Source: Streptomyces sp. WMMB303 (GTDB taxonomy: Bacteria > Actinomycetota > Actinomycetes > Streptomycetales > Streptomycetaceae). From it: a stretch of DNA of 64,000 bases. This document shows positions 55,928-64,000 of the stretch, piece after piece. The translations under genes and the position numbers were made by a program. The notes below the pieces were generated by a model. That model worked only from the letters and a program-made list of their open reading frames with translations. It ran no database searches and had not been told where the DNA came from. The DNA lies in NCBI RefSeq assembly GCF_029351045.1, contig NZ_JARKIN010000001.1:1264001-1328000 (forward strand), read 5' to 3'. Position 1 is the first letter of the stretch. Each line of letters opens with the position of its first letter.

Positions 55928-57784
55928 ATGACCACACAGCACACCACCACCCCGGCCCCCGGCGCGGCGAACGCCACCACCGCCACCGCGGGCCCACCGC
56001 CCCTCCCGCTCAGCCCCGACCCGCACACCAGCCGCACGCGGGGCCGGATCCTCGTCGGCGCCGGAGCCCTCGCCGCCTTCGCGAGCACCATGCTCCCCTG
56101 GACCTGGACCTCCGCGTTCCCCGGCAACCTGACGATCGCCATGTACCCGGCGGGCCTCCAGCTCCTCACCCTCACCGCCGCCGTCCTCACCGCGGCGCTG
56201 CTCCTGGCCACCGCGGGCGTCCCCGGACTGCGCTGGCTCACCCCCGGCGGCAGACACAGCGCCCTGCTGCTGCTCACCCTCGGCAACCTCGCCGCCACCT
56301 GGTACACCGCCGCCGCCATCGCCGTCGAACTCGGCGGCATCGTCAACTTCGAACCCGGCATGTGGATCGCCGCCGCCGGCACCCTGCTGGCCGTCGTCGG
56401 CGCCCTCGCCCTGCCCACCGACCTGCCCCCGGACACCGAAGCGGACCGGCCCGCGTCCGGCACCCGGCAGAGCCCGCCCTGGCAGCGGCTGCGCCGGGCC
56501 GTCGCCGCGCCCCCACCGGGACCGGCAGCGCCCCTGCCCGGCTGGGCCGAGATCCTGGTGATCTGCGCCGCCTGCGCCGCCGGCCTCTACGTCTTCGCCT
56601 ACGGCATCGAGGCCGAAGGCGGACCGCCCTTCATCGGCTTCCTGATCCTGGCCGCCTTCGCCTTCCCCGCCCTCGCCCGAGCCGGGCTGCCCCGGCGGCT
56701 CTCCGCACTGACCGTCACACACCGCACCGTCACCCTGGCCGCCACCTTCGCCGCCGCACTGCTCTTCCCGATCACCCAGAGCAACGAGGCCTACACCAAC
56801 ATCGCCGTCAGCGTGCTGATCTTCGCGACCGTGGCACTCGGCCTGAACATGGTCGTCGGCCTCGCCGGCATCCTCGACCTGGGCTACGTCGCCTTCCTCG
56901 GCGTCGGCGCCTACACCGCGGCCCTGGTCTCCGGAGCCGAGACCTCCTCGCTCGGCATCCACGTACCGTTCTGGGCCGCCGTGCTCATCGGCGCCGCGGT
57001 CGCCCTCGTCTTCGGCCTCCTCATCGGCTTCCCCTCGCTGCGCCTGCACGGCGACTACCTCGCCATCGTCACCCTCGGCTTCGGAGAGATCTTCCGCATC
57101 TCCGTACAGAACCTCGACGGCGACTCCGGACCCAACATCACCAACGGACCCAACGGCATCCCCAACATCCCCGACCTGAAGATCTTCGGCTTCGACCTCG
57201 GACAGCCGCACACCGTCCTCGGCTTCGAACTCGGCCGCTTCGGCAACTACTACCTGCTGATGCTCCTGTTCACCGCGATCGTCGTGACCGTCTTCCGACG
57301 CTCCGACAACTCCCGCATCGGACGGGCCTGGATCGCCATCCGCGAGGACGAGACCGCGGCCCGCGCCATGGGCGTCAACGCCTTCCGGCTCAAACTCATG
57401 GCCTTCGCCCTCGGCGCCACCCTCGCCGGAATGGCCGGCACCGTCCTGGCCCACGTCGAGTTCTCCGTCACCCCCGAGTCCTACAAGTTCGTGCACACCG
57501 CACCACCCAACTCCGCCTTCCTCCTCATCGCCGTCATCCTCGGCGGCATGGGCACCGTCAGCGGGCCCCTCATCGGCGCGGCGCTCCTCTACCTCATCCC
57601 GGCCAAGCTCCAGTTCATGGCCGACTACCAGCTCCTGCTCTTCGGCATCGCACTCGTCCTGCTGATGCGCTTCCGGCCCGAGGGCCTGATCGCCGACCGC
57701 CGCAAGCAGCTCGAGTTCCACGAGCCGGAACAGCCCGGAACCCCCACGGCAGCGGCCCCCGGCCTCGGCACGACGGAGGCGTGA
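55928..57784 (+). CDS. livM: Branched-chain amino-acid ABC transporter permease LivM, long form
   Basis: A 618-residue permease. The C-terminal 340 residues form the normal LivM core ([42 protein letters not shown], the loop [22 protein letters not shown]). The N-terminal ~270 residues add several further hydrophobic segments and a Pro/Ala-rich cytoplasmic loop around 185-205, longer than E. coli LivM (about 425 aa); similar long forms occur in other streptomycetes. ATG at 55928 is close to the livH stop. It is followed after six bases by livG. Confidence 0.92.
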   Translation: MTTQHTTTPAPGAANATTATAGPPPLPLSPDPHTSRTRGRILVGAGALAAFASTMLPWTWTSAFPGNLTIAMYPAGLQLLTLTAAVLTAALLLATAGVPGLRWLTPGGRHSALLLLTLGNLAATWYTAAAIAVELGGIVNFEPGMWIAAAGTLLAVVGALALPTDLPPDTEADRPASGTRQSPPWQRLRRAVAAPPPGPAAPLPGWAEILVICAACAAGLYVFAYGIEAEGGPPFIGFLILAAFAFPALARAGLPRRLSALTVTHRTVTLAATFAAALLFPITQSNEAYTNIAVSVLIFATVALGLNMVVGLAGILDLGYVAFLGVGAYTAALVSGAETSSLGIHVPFWAAVLIGAAVALVFGLLIGFPSLRLHGDYLAIVTLGFGEIFRISVQNLDGDSGPNITNGPNGIPNIPDLKIFGFDLGQPHTVLGFELGRFGNYYLLMLLFTAIVVTVFRRSDNSRIGRAWIAIREDETAARAMGVNAFRLKLMAFALGATLAGMAGTVLAHVEFSVTPESYKFVHTAPPNSAFLLIAVILGGMGTVSGPLIGAALLYLIPAKLQFMADYQLLLFGIALVLLMRFRPEGLIADRRKQLEFHEPEQPGTPTAAAPGLGTTEA

Positions 57785-57790
57785 GACGAG

Positions 57791-58767
57791 ATGACCACCA
57801 CGACCACCACGCCCGCCGCCCCGCCCCCCGGCACCGGCGGCGCCGTGCTCGACGCCTCCGGCGTCACCATGCGATTCGGCGGCCTCACCGCCGTACGGGA
57901 CGTCGACCTCGACGTGCACGCCGGGGAGATCGTCGGCCTCATCGGGCCCAACGGCGCCGGCAAAACCACCTTCTTCAACTGCCTCACCGGGCTCTACATC
58001 CCCAGCGAAGGCACCGTCCGCTACCGGGGCACCGTCCTGCCCCACCGCTCCCACCTGGTCACCCAGGCAGGCATCGCCCGCACCTTCCAGAACATCCGCC
58101 TCTTCGCCAACATGACCGTCCTGGAGAACGTCCTCGTCGGCCGGCACACCCGCACCCACGAGGGCCTCTTCTCCGCCCTCATCCGCGGCCCCCGCTTCCG
58201 CAGAGCCGAACGGGAATCCGAGGAACGCGCCATGGACCTGCTGCGCTTCACCGGACTGGAGGCCAAACGCGAACACCTCGCACGCAACCTCCCCTACGGC
58301 GAACAGCGCAAACTGGAGATCGCCCGCGCCCTCGCCAGCGAACCCGGACTGCTGCTCCTGGACGAGCCCACCGCCGGCATGACCGCCGTCGAGACCACCG
58401 CCACCCGCGAACTCGTCCTCGCCATCCGCGAACAGGGCACGGCCGTCCTGGTCATCGAGCACGACATGCGGTTCATCTTCAACCTCTGCGACCGCGTCGC
58501 CGTCCTGGTCCGGGGCGAGAAACTCGTCGAAGGCACCCCCGAGACCGTGCAGCGCGACGAACGCGTCGTCGCCGCCTACCTCGGCACCCCCTTCGAGGGC
58601 GAACCCGGCCAGGCCGAAGCGGCCGAAGTGCAGGCCGCGGAGGAGGCCGAAGCCGCGGCCCACCGGGACACGGCCACGGACCCGGCCGGCACGCACCCTG
58701 CGGACGCGGCCCCGGACGCGGCGGAGCCGGACCGGGCGGACCGACGGCAGGAAGGACGGACGGACTG

Positions 58768-58768
<1 letters not shown>
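57791..58768 (+). CDS. livG: Branched-chain amino-acid ABC transporter ATPase LivG
   Basis: A 325-residue ATPase subunit. Walker [10 protein letters not shown] is near residues 56-64, the Q-loop is in [15 protein letters not shown], the signature [16 protein letters not shown] is near 175-190, Walker [12 protein letters not shown] is near 200 and the H-loop is VIEHDM. The last 70 residues are an Ala/Glu-rich tail beyond the usual ~255-residue length and are probably disordered. The stop overlaps the livF start by one base (TGATG). Confidence 0.95.
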
Positions 58769-59481
<713 letters not shown>

Positions 59482-59510
59482 CGGCGCCCCGGCGGTCGAG
59501 CCGCCGCACC

Positions 59511-59541
59511 GGAGGGCGGGCCCGGACCGGACCCGCCCTCC
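59511..59541. terminator. Hairpin between livF and the ANTAR regulator gene
   Basis: A 10-bp stem (GGAGGGCGGG and CCCGCCCTCC) with an 11-base GC-rich loop lies between two convergent genes and can end both transcripts. Confidence 0.65.
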
Positions 59542-59550
59542 GCACAGTGC

Positions 59551-60234
59551 TCACTGCTGCTTGCGGCGCTCCTCCGCGTCGGCGATGACCGCCTCCGCCA
59601 CCTGCTGCATCGACAGCCGCCGGTCCATCGACGTCTTCTGGATCCAGCGGAAGGCAGCCGGCTCCGTGAGCCCGTACTGGGTCTGCAGCGCGCTCTTGGC
59701 CCGGTCCACCAGCTTCCTCGTCTCCAGCCGCTGGGAGAGGTCCGCGACCTCCTTCTCCAGCGCCTTCAGCTCGGTGAACCGGGAGACCGCCATCTCGATG
59801 GCCGGCACCACGTCGGTCTTGCTGAACGGCTTGACCAGATAGGCCATGGCCCCGGCGTCCCGAGCACGCTCGACCAGCTCGCGCTGCGAGAACGCGGTGA
59901 GCATCAGCACCGGAGCGATGCCCTCCTCCGCGACCTTCTCGGCCGCGGAGATGCCGTCGAGCACCGGCATCTTCACATCGAAGATGCACAGATCCGGCCG
60001 ATGCTCACGGGCCAGCTCCACGGCCCGCCCGCCGTCGCCGGCCTCGCCGACGACGATGTAGCCCTCCTCCTCCAGCATCTCCTTGAGATCCATCCGGATC
60101 AGGGCCTCGTCCTCAGCGATCACGACCCGCCGCGTCGCCGGAGGCACATGCTCACTCCCGCCCGCCGGGGTCGGTTCCTCGACAGGCTCTGCACTCTGGG
60201 CACTCTCGGGCTCGGGGAAGTCCGCCGCGCTCAC
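59551..60234 (-). CDS. REC-ANTAR response regulator (PdtaR-like)
   Basis: A 227-residue two-component regulator that acts on RNA. The receiver domain has acidic Glu41/Asp42, phospho-acceptor Asp86 in CIFDVKMP and Lys in LVKPFSK near 134. The C-terminal ANTAR domain (about 165-227; AKSALQTQYGLTEPAAFRWIQKTSMDRRLSMQQVA) binds hairpin antiterminators in target mRNAs. It resembles Mycobacterium PdtaR (Rv1626), with a 35-residue Pro/Glu-rich leader. GTG at 60234 has GAGGAG just upstream. Its sensor kinase is not in this window. Confidence 0.93.
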   Translation of the reverse strand: MSAADFPEPESAQSAEPVEEPTPAGGSEHVPPATRRVVIAEDEALIRMDLKEMLEEEGYIVVGEAGDGGRAVELAREHRPDLCIFDVKMPVLDGISAAEKVAEEGIAPVLMLTAFSQRELVERARDAGAMAYLVKPFSKTDVVPAIEMAVSRFTELKALEKEVADLSQRLETRKLVDRAKSALQTQYGLTEPAAFRWIQKTSMDRRLSMQQVAEAVIADAEERRKQQ

Positions 60235-60278
60235 TTGGCTCCTCGTTTCCGCACGGGTGGGAGGGTCGAGCCTACCTA

Positions 60279-60309
60279 GTGACCATGGAGTCGGGTTACC
60301 CGGTACACT
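60279..60309 (+). promoter_or_regulatory. Candidate tRNA-Leu promoter
   Basis: GTGACC (60279) followed after 19 bases by TACACT (60304) lies about 20 bases before the tRNA gene. The -10 is good; the -35 is weak and its spacing long. Confidence 0.35.
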
Positions 60310-60325
60310 TTCTCCGTGGTTCCTG

Positions 60326-60412
60326 GCCGGGTTGGCGGAACAGGCAGACGCTGATGTCTCAAACACATCTGTCCGAAAGGACGTGCGGGTTCGAGTCCCG
60401 CACCCGGCACCA
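60326..60412 (+). tRNA. leuCAA: tRNA-Leu (CAA)
   Basis: An 87-nt class II tRNA with encoded CCA. Acceptor arms GCCGGGT and ACCCGGC pair, the anticodon stem GATGT/ACATC encloses the loop CTCAAAC with anticodon CAA at 60360-60362, a long variable arm (GTCCGAAAGGAC) follows, and the T arm is GCGGGTTCGAGTCCCGC. It reads the leucine codon TTG, uncommon in this genome. A perfect terminator follows immediately. Confidence 0.96.
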
Positions 60413-60416
60413 GAGC

Positions 60417-60457
60417 AGTGCGCCCGTCACTCCTATGAGTGACGGGCGCACTGTTTT
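60417..60457 (+). terminator. Rho-independent terminator of the tRNA gene
   Basis: A perfect 15-bp stem (AGTGCGCCCGTCACT and complement) with a six-base loop followed by GTTTT. It lies five bases after the tRNA and is one of the few textbook terminators with a T-run in the window. Confidence 0.92.
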
Positions 60458-60493
60458 CTCCCGATCCTCCCCGGAGCGCGTGATGCTGGCCAC

Positions 60494-61297
60494 ATGAGGC
60501 CGCACGGCGATGCGAAACGGGAACAGGCACTCGATCTACATCGGCGAGGGGCCACCAACCGAGAAGTGGCCCGGTGCCTGCACGTCCCGTACGGCACGGT
60601 CGGCTACTGGCTGCATCAAGAACGGCTCCGCCGTTCCGGAAATGCCCCCTTCCCTTCCGGGGACGGGCGCAGGCGGGAATGCCCGCGTTGCGAGAGCCGC
60701 TCCTTCGACCGGAACGCTTACTCCTACCTGCTCGGGCTTTACCTCGGCGACGGCCACATCATCCAAAGCACCGGGCACCGGGTCCCCAGCCTGATGATCG
60801 CTTGTGCAGACGCCTGGCCAGGCCTCATCGCCGAATGCGAGGAGGCCATGCGGAGAGTGTTCCCGCACAACGCCGTCTCCCGGACCAGAAGGACCGGATG
60901 CTGCAACGTGAAGATGTACTCCCAACACCTGTGGTGCCTGTTCCCCCAGCACGGCCCAGGAAAGAAACACGAGCGGCGCGTCGAGCTGGTGCCCTGGCAG
61001 CGGGACATCGTCGACACCCACCCCTGGGGGCTGATCCGCGGGCTGGTGCATTCCGACGGTTGCCGCATCACGAACTGGACCACGCGTACGGTGGGCGGGG
61101 AGCGGAAGCGGTACGAATATCCGAGATACCTGTTCGCCAATCGGTCCGAAGACATTCTACGGATCTACGGCCATGCCCTCGACCGTGTCGGGGTCGAGTG
61201 GAAGCTCCTCCGTCGGGGCGCGATCCCGTACAACGTCTCCGTCGCCCGGCGTGCCTCCGTGGCGCTGATGGACGCGCACGTGGGCCCGAAATACTGA
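60494..61297 (+). CDS. HTH plus LAGLIDADG-type (homing-endonuclease-like) protein
   Basis: A 267-residue stand-alone protein. The N-terminus is a helix-turn-helix (residues 7-40, HRRGATNREVARCLHVPYGTV...), then a CPRC pair at 63-66. Two LAGLIDADG motifs follow: LLGLYLGDGH at 80-89 and LIRGLVHSDG at 180-189, each with the acidic residue that binds metal in homing endonucleases. It could be a mobile or domesticated endonuclease or a WhiA-like regulator with reversed domain order. It sits 37 bases after the tRNA-Leu terminator. The function is inferred. Confidence 0.78.
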   Translation: MRPHGDAKREQALDLHRRGATNREVARCLHVPYGTVGYWLHQERLRRSGNAPFPSGDGRRRECPRCESRSFDRNAYSYLLGLYLGDGHIIQSTGHRVPSLMIACADAWPGLIAECEEAMRRVFPHNAVSRTRRTGCCNVKMYSQHLWCLFPQHGPGKKHERRVELVPWQRDIVDTHPWGLIRGLVHSDGCRITNWTTRTVGGERKRYEYPRYLFANRSEDILRIYGHALDRVGVEWKLLRRGAIPYNVSVARRASVALMDAHVGPKY

Positions 61298-61331
61298 GGA
61301 CGCGGTGCCCGGTGCATCCGGGTGGGGCACT

Positions 61332-63893
61332 ATGGCGCGCATGGTCGTGTTGACGCGTGCGGAAGCGCAGGAACGGGCTCGGGTCGTGCGGGTGCGGCGG
61401 TATGCCGTGGATCTTGACCTGACACAGGGAGAGGAGGTGTTCGGGTCCACGACGGTGGTGCGGTTCACCGTGCTGGAGGCGGGCGCCGACACGTTCGTGG
61501 AGGTCCGGCCGCGGGAGCTGCTGCGGGCCGAGCTGGACGGTGCGGCGCTGGACCCGGGTGCGCTGCGGGAGGGGCGGCTGCCGCTGCGGGGGCTGGCGGC
61601 CGGGGAGCACGAGCTGCGGGTCGAGGCGGTGATGCCGTACTCGCGGATGGGTGAGGGCATGCACCGGTTCACCGATCCGGAGGACGGGTGCGCCTATGTG
61701 TACACGCAGTGCTGCATGGCGGACGCGCCGCTGGTGTTCGCCTGCTTCGACCAGCCCGATCTGAAGGCGGAGTTCGCGGTGTCGGTGACGGCGCCGCGGG
61801 AGTGGACGGTGCTGGGCAACGGGGTGGCGGCCCGGGTGGAGGGGGGCGGCGGCCGCTGGGAGTGTGCGCCGACGCCGCCGCTCAGCACGTATCTGATGGC
61901 GGTGGCGGCGGGGCCGTTCCACTCGGTGCGCACCGAGCACGCGGGGCTGCCGTTCGGACTGCATGTACGCAGGTCGCTGGGTCCGTTTCTGGAGGCGGAC
62001 GCGGCGGAGCTGCTGGAGGTGACGCGGCGCTGCTTCGACCGCTATCACGAGATCTTCGACGAGCCGTATCCGTTCGACTCCTACGACCAGGCGTTCGTCC
62101 CGGAGTTCAACTCGGGGGCGATGGAGAATCCGGGTCTCGTGACGTTCCGGGACGAGTTCGTCTTCCGGTCGGCGGTCACGGACACCGAGCGGCAGACGCG
62201 TGCGATGGTCGTGGCGCACGAGATGGCGCACATGTGGTTCGGCGATCTGGTGACGCTGCGCTGGTGGGACGACATCTGGCTGAACGAGTCGTTCGCCGAG
62301 TACATGGGCTACCAGGTGCTGAGCGAGGCGACGCACTTCACGGACACCTGGACGGACTTCGCGGTGGCGCGCAAGAGCTGGGGGTATGACGCGGACGAGC
62401 GGCCCTCGACGCATCCGGTGGCGCCGGATCCGGACGCGGTGCCGGATACGGCGGCGGCGCGGGGCAATTTCGACGGGATCTCGTATGCGAAGGGCGCCTC
62501 GGCGCTGCGGCAGCTGGTGGTGTGGCTGGGTGAGAAGAGTTTCCTGGCGGGGATCAACGAGCATTTCGCGCGGCACCGGTTCGGGAACGCGACGCTGGCG
62601 GATTTCCTGGACTCGCTGGCGCGGGCGTCGGACCGGGATGTGCGGGGGTGGGCGGAGAGCTGGCTGCGGACGACGGGTGTGGACACGCTGGTGCCGCGGG
62701 TGGGCGAGTCGGAGGCCCGGCAGTGGTATGTGGATGTGGAGCACCGGGGGGAGCGGCCGCATCGGTTGGCGTTGGGGTTGTACGACCGGGCTCCGGCGGA
62801 CGCGTCGCGGCTGGTGCTGCGGGAGCGGCTGGAGCGGGACGTGCCGGGTGGCGGGGGCCGGCTGACGGTGACGTTGGAGGGGCCGCGGCCGGATCTGGTG
62901 CTGGTCAACGATCTGGACTGGACGTACGCGAAGGTGCGGCTGGATCCGGTCTCCTGGGGCACGGTGCGGGGGGCGCTGTCCGGGGTGCCGGGGCAGTTGT
63001 CGCGTGCGGTGGTGTGGAACGCGGCGCGGGACATGGTGCGGGAGGGGGAGTTGGAGCCGCTGGAGTATGTGCGTACGGTGCGTGCACATCTGCCGCGTGA
63101 GGTGGACAACGCGGTGGTGCAGGGGGTGCTGGCGTTCGCGCGGGGGCAGGCGGCGGAGCGGTTCCTGGTGGGTGCGGAGCGGGTGGAGGCGCTGGGGCTG
63201 CTGGGTGAGGTGTGCGGTGAGCTGCTGGGGGTCGGTGGTGGTGCCGGGGAGGGCGCCGGGGGTGGTGCGGCTGCTGTGGGTTCGGGGGTGCGGCTGACGG
63301 CTGCCCGGTGTTTCATCGACTGTGCGACCGATCCGGCCGAGCTGCTGGCGTGGCGGAGTGCGGGTGAGGTGCCGGGGGGCGGGCCGGTGCTGGACGCGGA
63401 GCTGCGGTGGCGGCTGCTGTTGCGGTTGTCGGTGCTGGGTGCGGTGGGGGTGGAGGAGATCGAGGAGGCGCGTGCGGCGGATCCGAGTGCGCGGGGTGTG
63501 GAGGCCGCTGCCCGGTGCCGGGCGGCGCTGCCGAGTGCGGCGGCGAAGGAGGCGGCGTGGGAGGCGATGTTCGGCCCGGCGGACGCGTTGTCGAACTATG
63601 TGTTCACGGCGACGGCGCAGGGTTTCTGGCAGCCCGAGCAGCGGGAGCTGCTGCGGGGTTATGTGGAGCGGTATTTCGCGGAGGTGGTGCCTCTTGCCGA
63701 GCGGCGGGGTGCGGCGATGGCGGAGGCCGCGGGCCGGTACGCGTTTCCTGCGGCGTTCGTGGACGAGGGGACGCTGGCGCGGGGTGAGGAGTGTCTGACC
63801 TCGGGTGGTCCGGTGCCTGCGCTGCGGCGTCGGCTGGAGGATCAGTTGGACGATCTGCGGCGGGCGTTGGGGGTGCGGGCGGCGGTGGCGTGA
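61332..63893 (+). CDS. pepN: Aminopeptidase N (M1 family)
   Basis: A zinc metallopeptidase of 853 aa that removes N-terminal residues from peptides in the cytoplasm. The exopeptidase motif SGAMENPG is near residue 260. The zinc site HEMAHMWFGDLVT is near 296, with the third ligand Glu in WLNESFAEYMGY. The ERAP1-like C-terminal helical domain completes the protein. ATG at 61332 has GGTGGGG before it; an ATG three codons on matches the usual streptomycete start. Codon use in the 3' half is markedly G-rich (GTG, GGG). Confidence 0.95.
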   Translation: MARMVVLTRAEAQERARVVRVRRYAVDLDLTQGEEVFGSTTVVRFTVLEAGADTFVEVRPRELLRAELDGAALDPGALREGRLPLRGLAAGEHELRVEAVMPYSRMGEGMHRFTDPEDGCAYVYTQCCMADAPLVFACFDQPDLKAEFAVSVTAPREWTVLGNGVAARVEGGGGRWECAPTPPLSTYLMAVAAGPFHSVRTEHAGLPFGLHVRRSLGPFLEADAAELLEVTRRCFDRYHEIFDEPYPFDSYDQAFVPEFNSGAMENPGLVTFRDEFVFRSAVTDTERQTRAMVVAHEMAHMWFGDLVTLRWWDDIWLNESFAEYMGYQVLSEATHFTDTWTDFAVARKSWGYDADERPSTHPVAPDPDAVPDTAAARGNFDGISYAKGASALRQLVVWLGEKSFLAGINEHFARHRFGNATLADFLDSLARASDRDVRGWAESWLRTTGVDTLVPRVGESEARQWYVDVEHRGERPHRLALGLYDRAPADASRLVLRERLERDVPGGGGRLTVTLEGPRPDLVLVNDLDWTYAKVRLDPVSWGTVRGALSGVPGQLSRAVVWNAARDMVREGELEPLEYVRTVRAHLPREVDNAVVQGVLAFARGQAAERFLVGAERVEALGLLGEVCGELLGVGGGAGEGAGGGAAAVGSGVRLTAARCFIDCATDPAELLAWRSAGEVPGGGPVLDAELRWRLLLRLSVLGAVGVEEIEEARAADPSARGVEAAARCRAALPSAAAKEAAWEAMFGPADALSNYVFTATAQGFWQPEQRELLRGYVERYFAEVVPLAERRGAAMAEAAGRYAFPAAFVDEGTLARGEECLTSGGPVPALRRRLEDQLDDLRRALGVRAAVA

Positions 63894-63918
63894 GGCCGGC
63901 CGCGCCGTCGGCCGGGTG

Positions 63919-63954
63919 CGCGGGTCTCTTATCAGACGCGGGTCTCTTATCAGA
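63919..63954 (+). repeat. Perfect 18-bp tandem duplication after pepN
   Basis: CGCGGGTCTCTTATCAGA occurs twice head to tail, 26 bases after the pepN stop. It is unlike the surrounding GC-rich sequence. It could be a duplicated regulator site or a trace of a past insertion. Confidence 0.8.
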
Positions 63955-64000
63955 TCCGCCTGGGCTGCCTGGGGCGGTCTACTTCGTTCGGGCGAAGTAG

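Noticed and set aside
63919..63954. Resemblance of the tandem repeat to a Tn5-type end or sequencing adapter
   Set aside because: Only part of the end sequence matches and there is no transposase or second end in the window.

Overview
The window is high-GC, gene-dense actinobacterial chromosome and almost certainly comes from a Streptomyces or close relative. The evidence is the GTG-rich start codons, WhiA, a mycothiol-dependent isomerase, an actinobacterial SWIM/SNF2 pair and a gene order matching the core Streptomyces block tpiA-pgk-gap / whiA-yvcK-rapZ-uvrC / uvrA / terC / uvrB / glpQ / coaE / rpsA / polA / liv / ANTAR regulator / pepN. Most of it is conserved core chromosome. The one clearly mobile patch is at about 50.87-53.03 kb.

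Layout. 0-3 kb: glycolytic genes tpiA (cut by the window edge), pgk and gap, all on the minus strand, with a strong terminator after gap. 3.1-8.3 kb: the minus-strand uvrC-rapZ-yvcK-whiA operon with overlapping stop/start codons. 8.3-13.4 kb: a metallo-beta-lactamase-fold hydrolase, a mycothiol-dependent isomerase, uvrA and a Rieske lipoprotein. 13.6-17 kb: a large secreted phosphodiester glycosidase/metallophosphoesterase. 17.2-21.2 kb: a ter (tellurite/stress) group with terC behind a probable manganese riboswitch, a TerD-like/FtsK-like fusion and a canonical TerD. 21.4-26.8 kb: uvrB, a secreted glycerophosphodiesterase behind a candidate PHO box, ogt and an MFS transporter. 27-36 kb: a PIG-L deacetylase, a membrane protein of unknown function, a SWIM/SNF2 helicase pair, an amidase, a TPR protein and coaE. 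36-50.9 kb: a PAC2 protein, rpsA, a methyltransferase, hrpB, a lytic transglycosylase, polA, an FdhF/YdeP-type molybdoenzyme and a hotdog thioesterase. 50.87-53.03 kb: a decayed IS200/IS605-type element (tnpA plus N-terminally deleted tnpB) with an IS5-family element inserted at the end of tnpA. 53.6-59.5 kb: a complete livJHMGF branched-chain amino-acid ABC transporter. 59.5-64 kb: an ANTAR response regulator, tRNA-Leu(CAA) with a terminator, an HTH/LAGLIDADG protein and pepN.

Themes. DNA repair is strongly represented: uvrA, uvrB and uvrC all lie within 17 kb, with ogt and polA nearby. RapZ, YvcK and WhiA form the conserved envelope/development cassette. The most unusual items are the TnpB remnant, whose putative guide RNA reads into the neighbouring thioesterase gene; the terC riboswitch with tandem TTTAC boxes; the Walker-A-less TerD/FtsK-like fusion; and the stand-alone LAGLIDADG protein next to the tRNA gene. 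No CRISPR array, prophage or biosynthetic cluster was seen.
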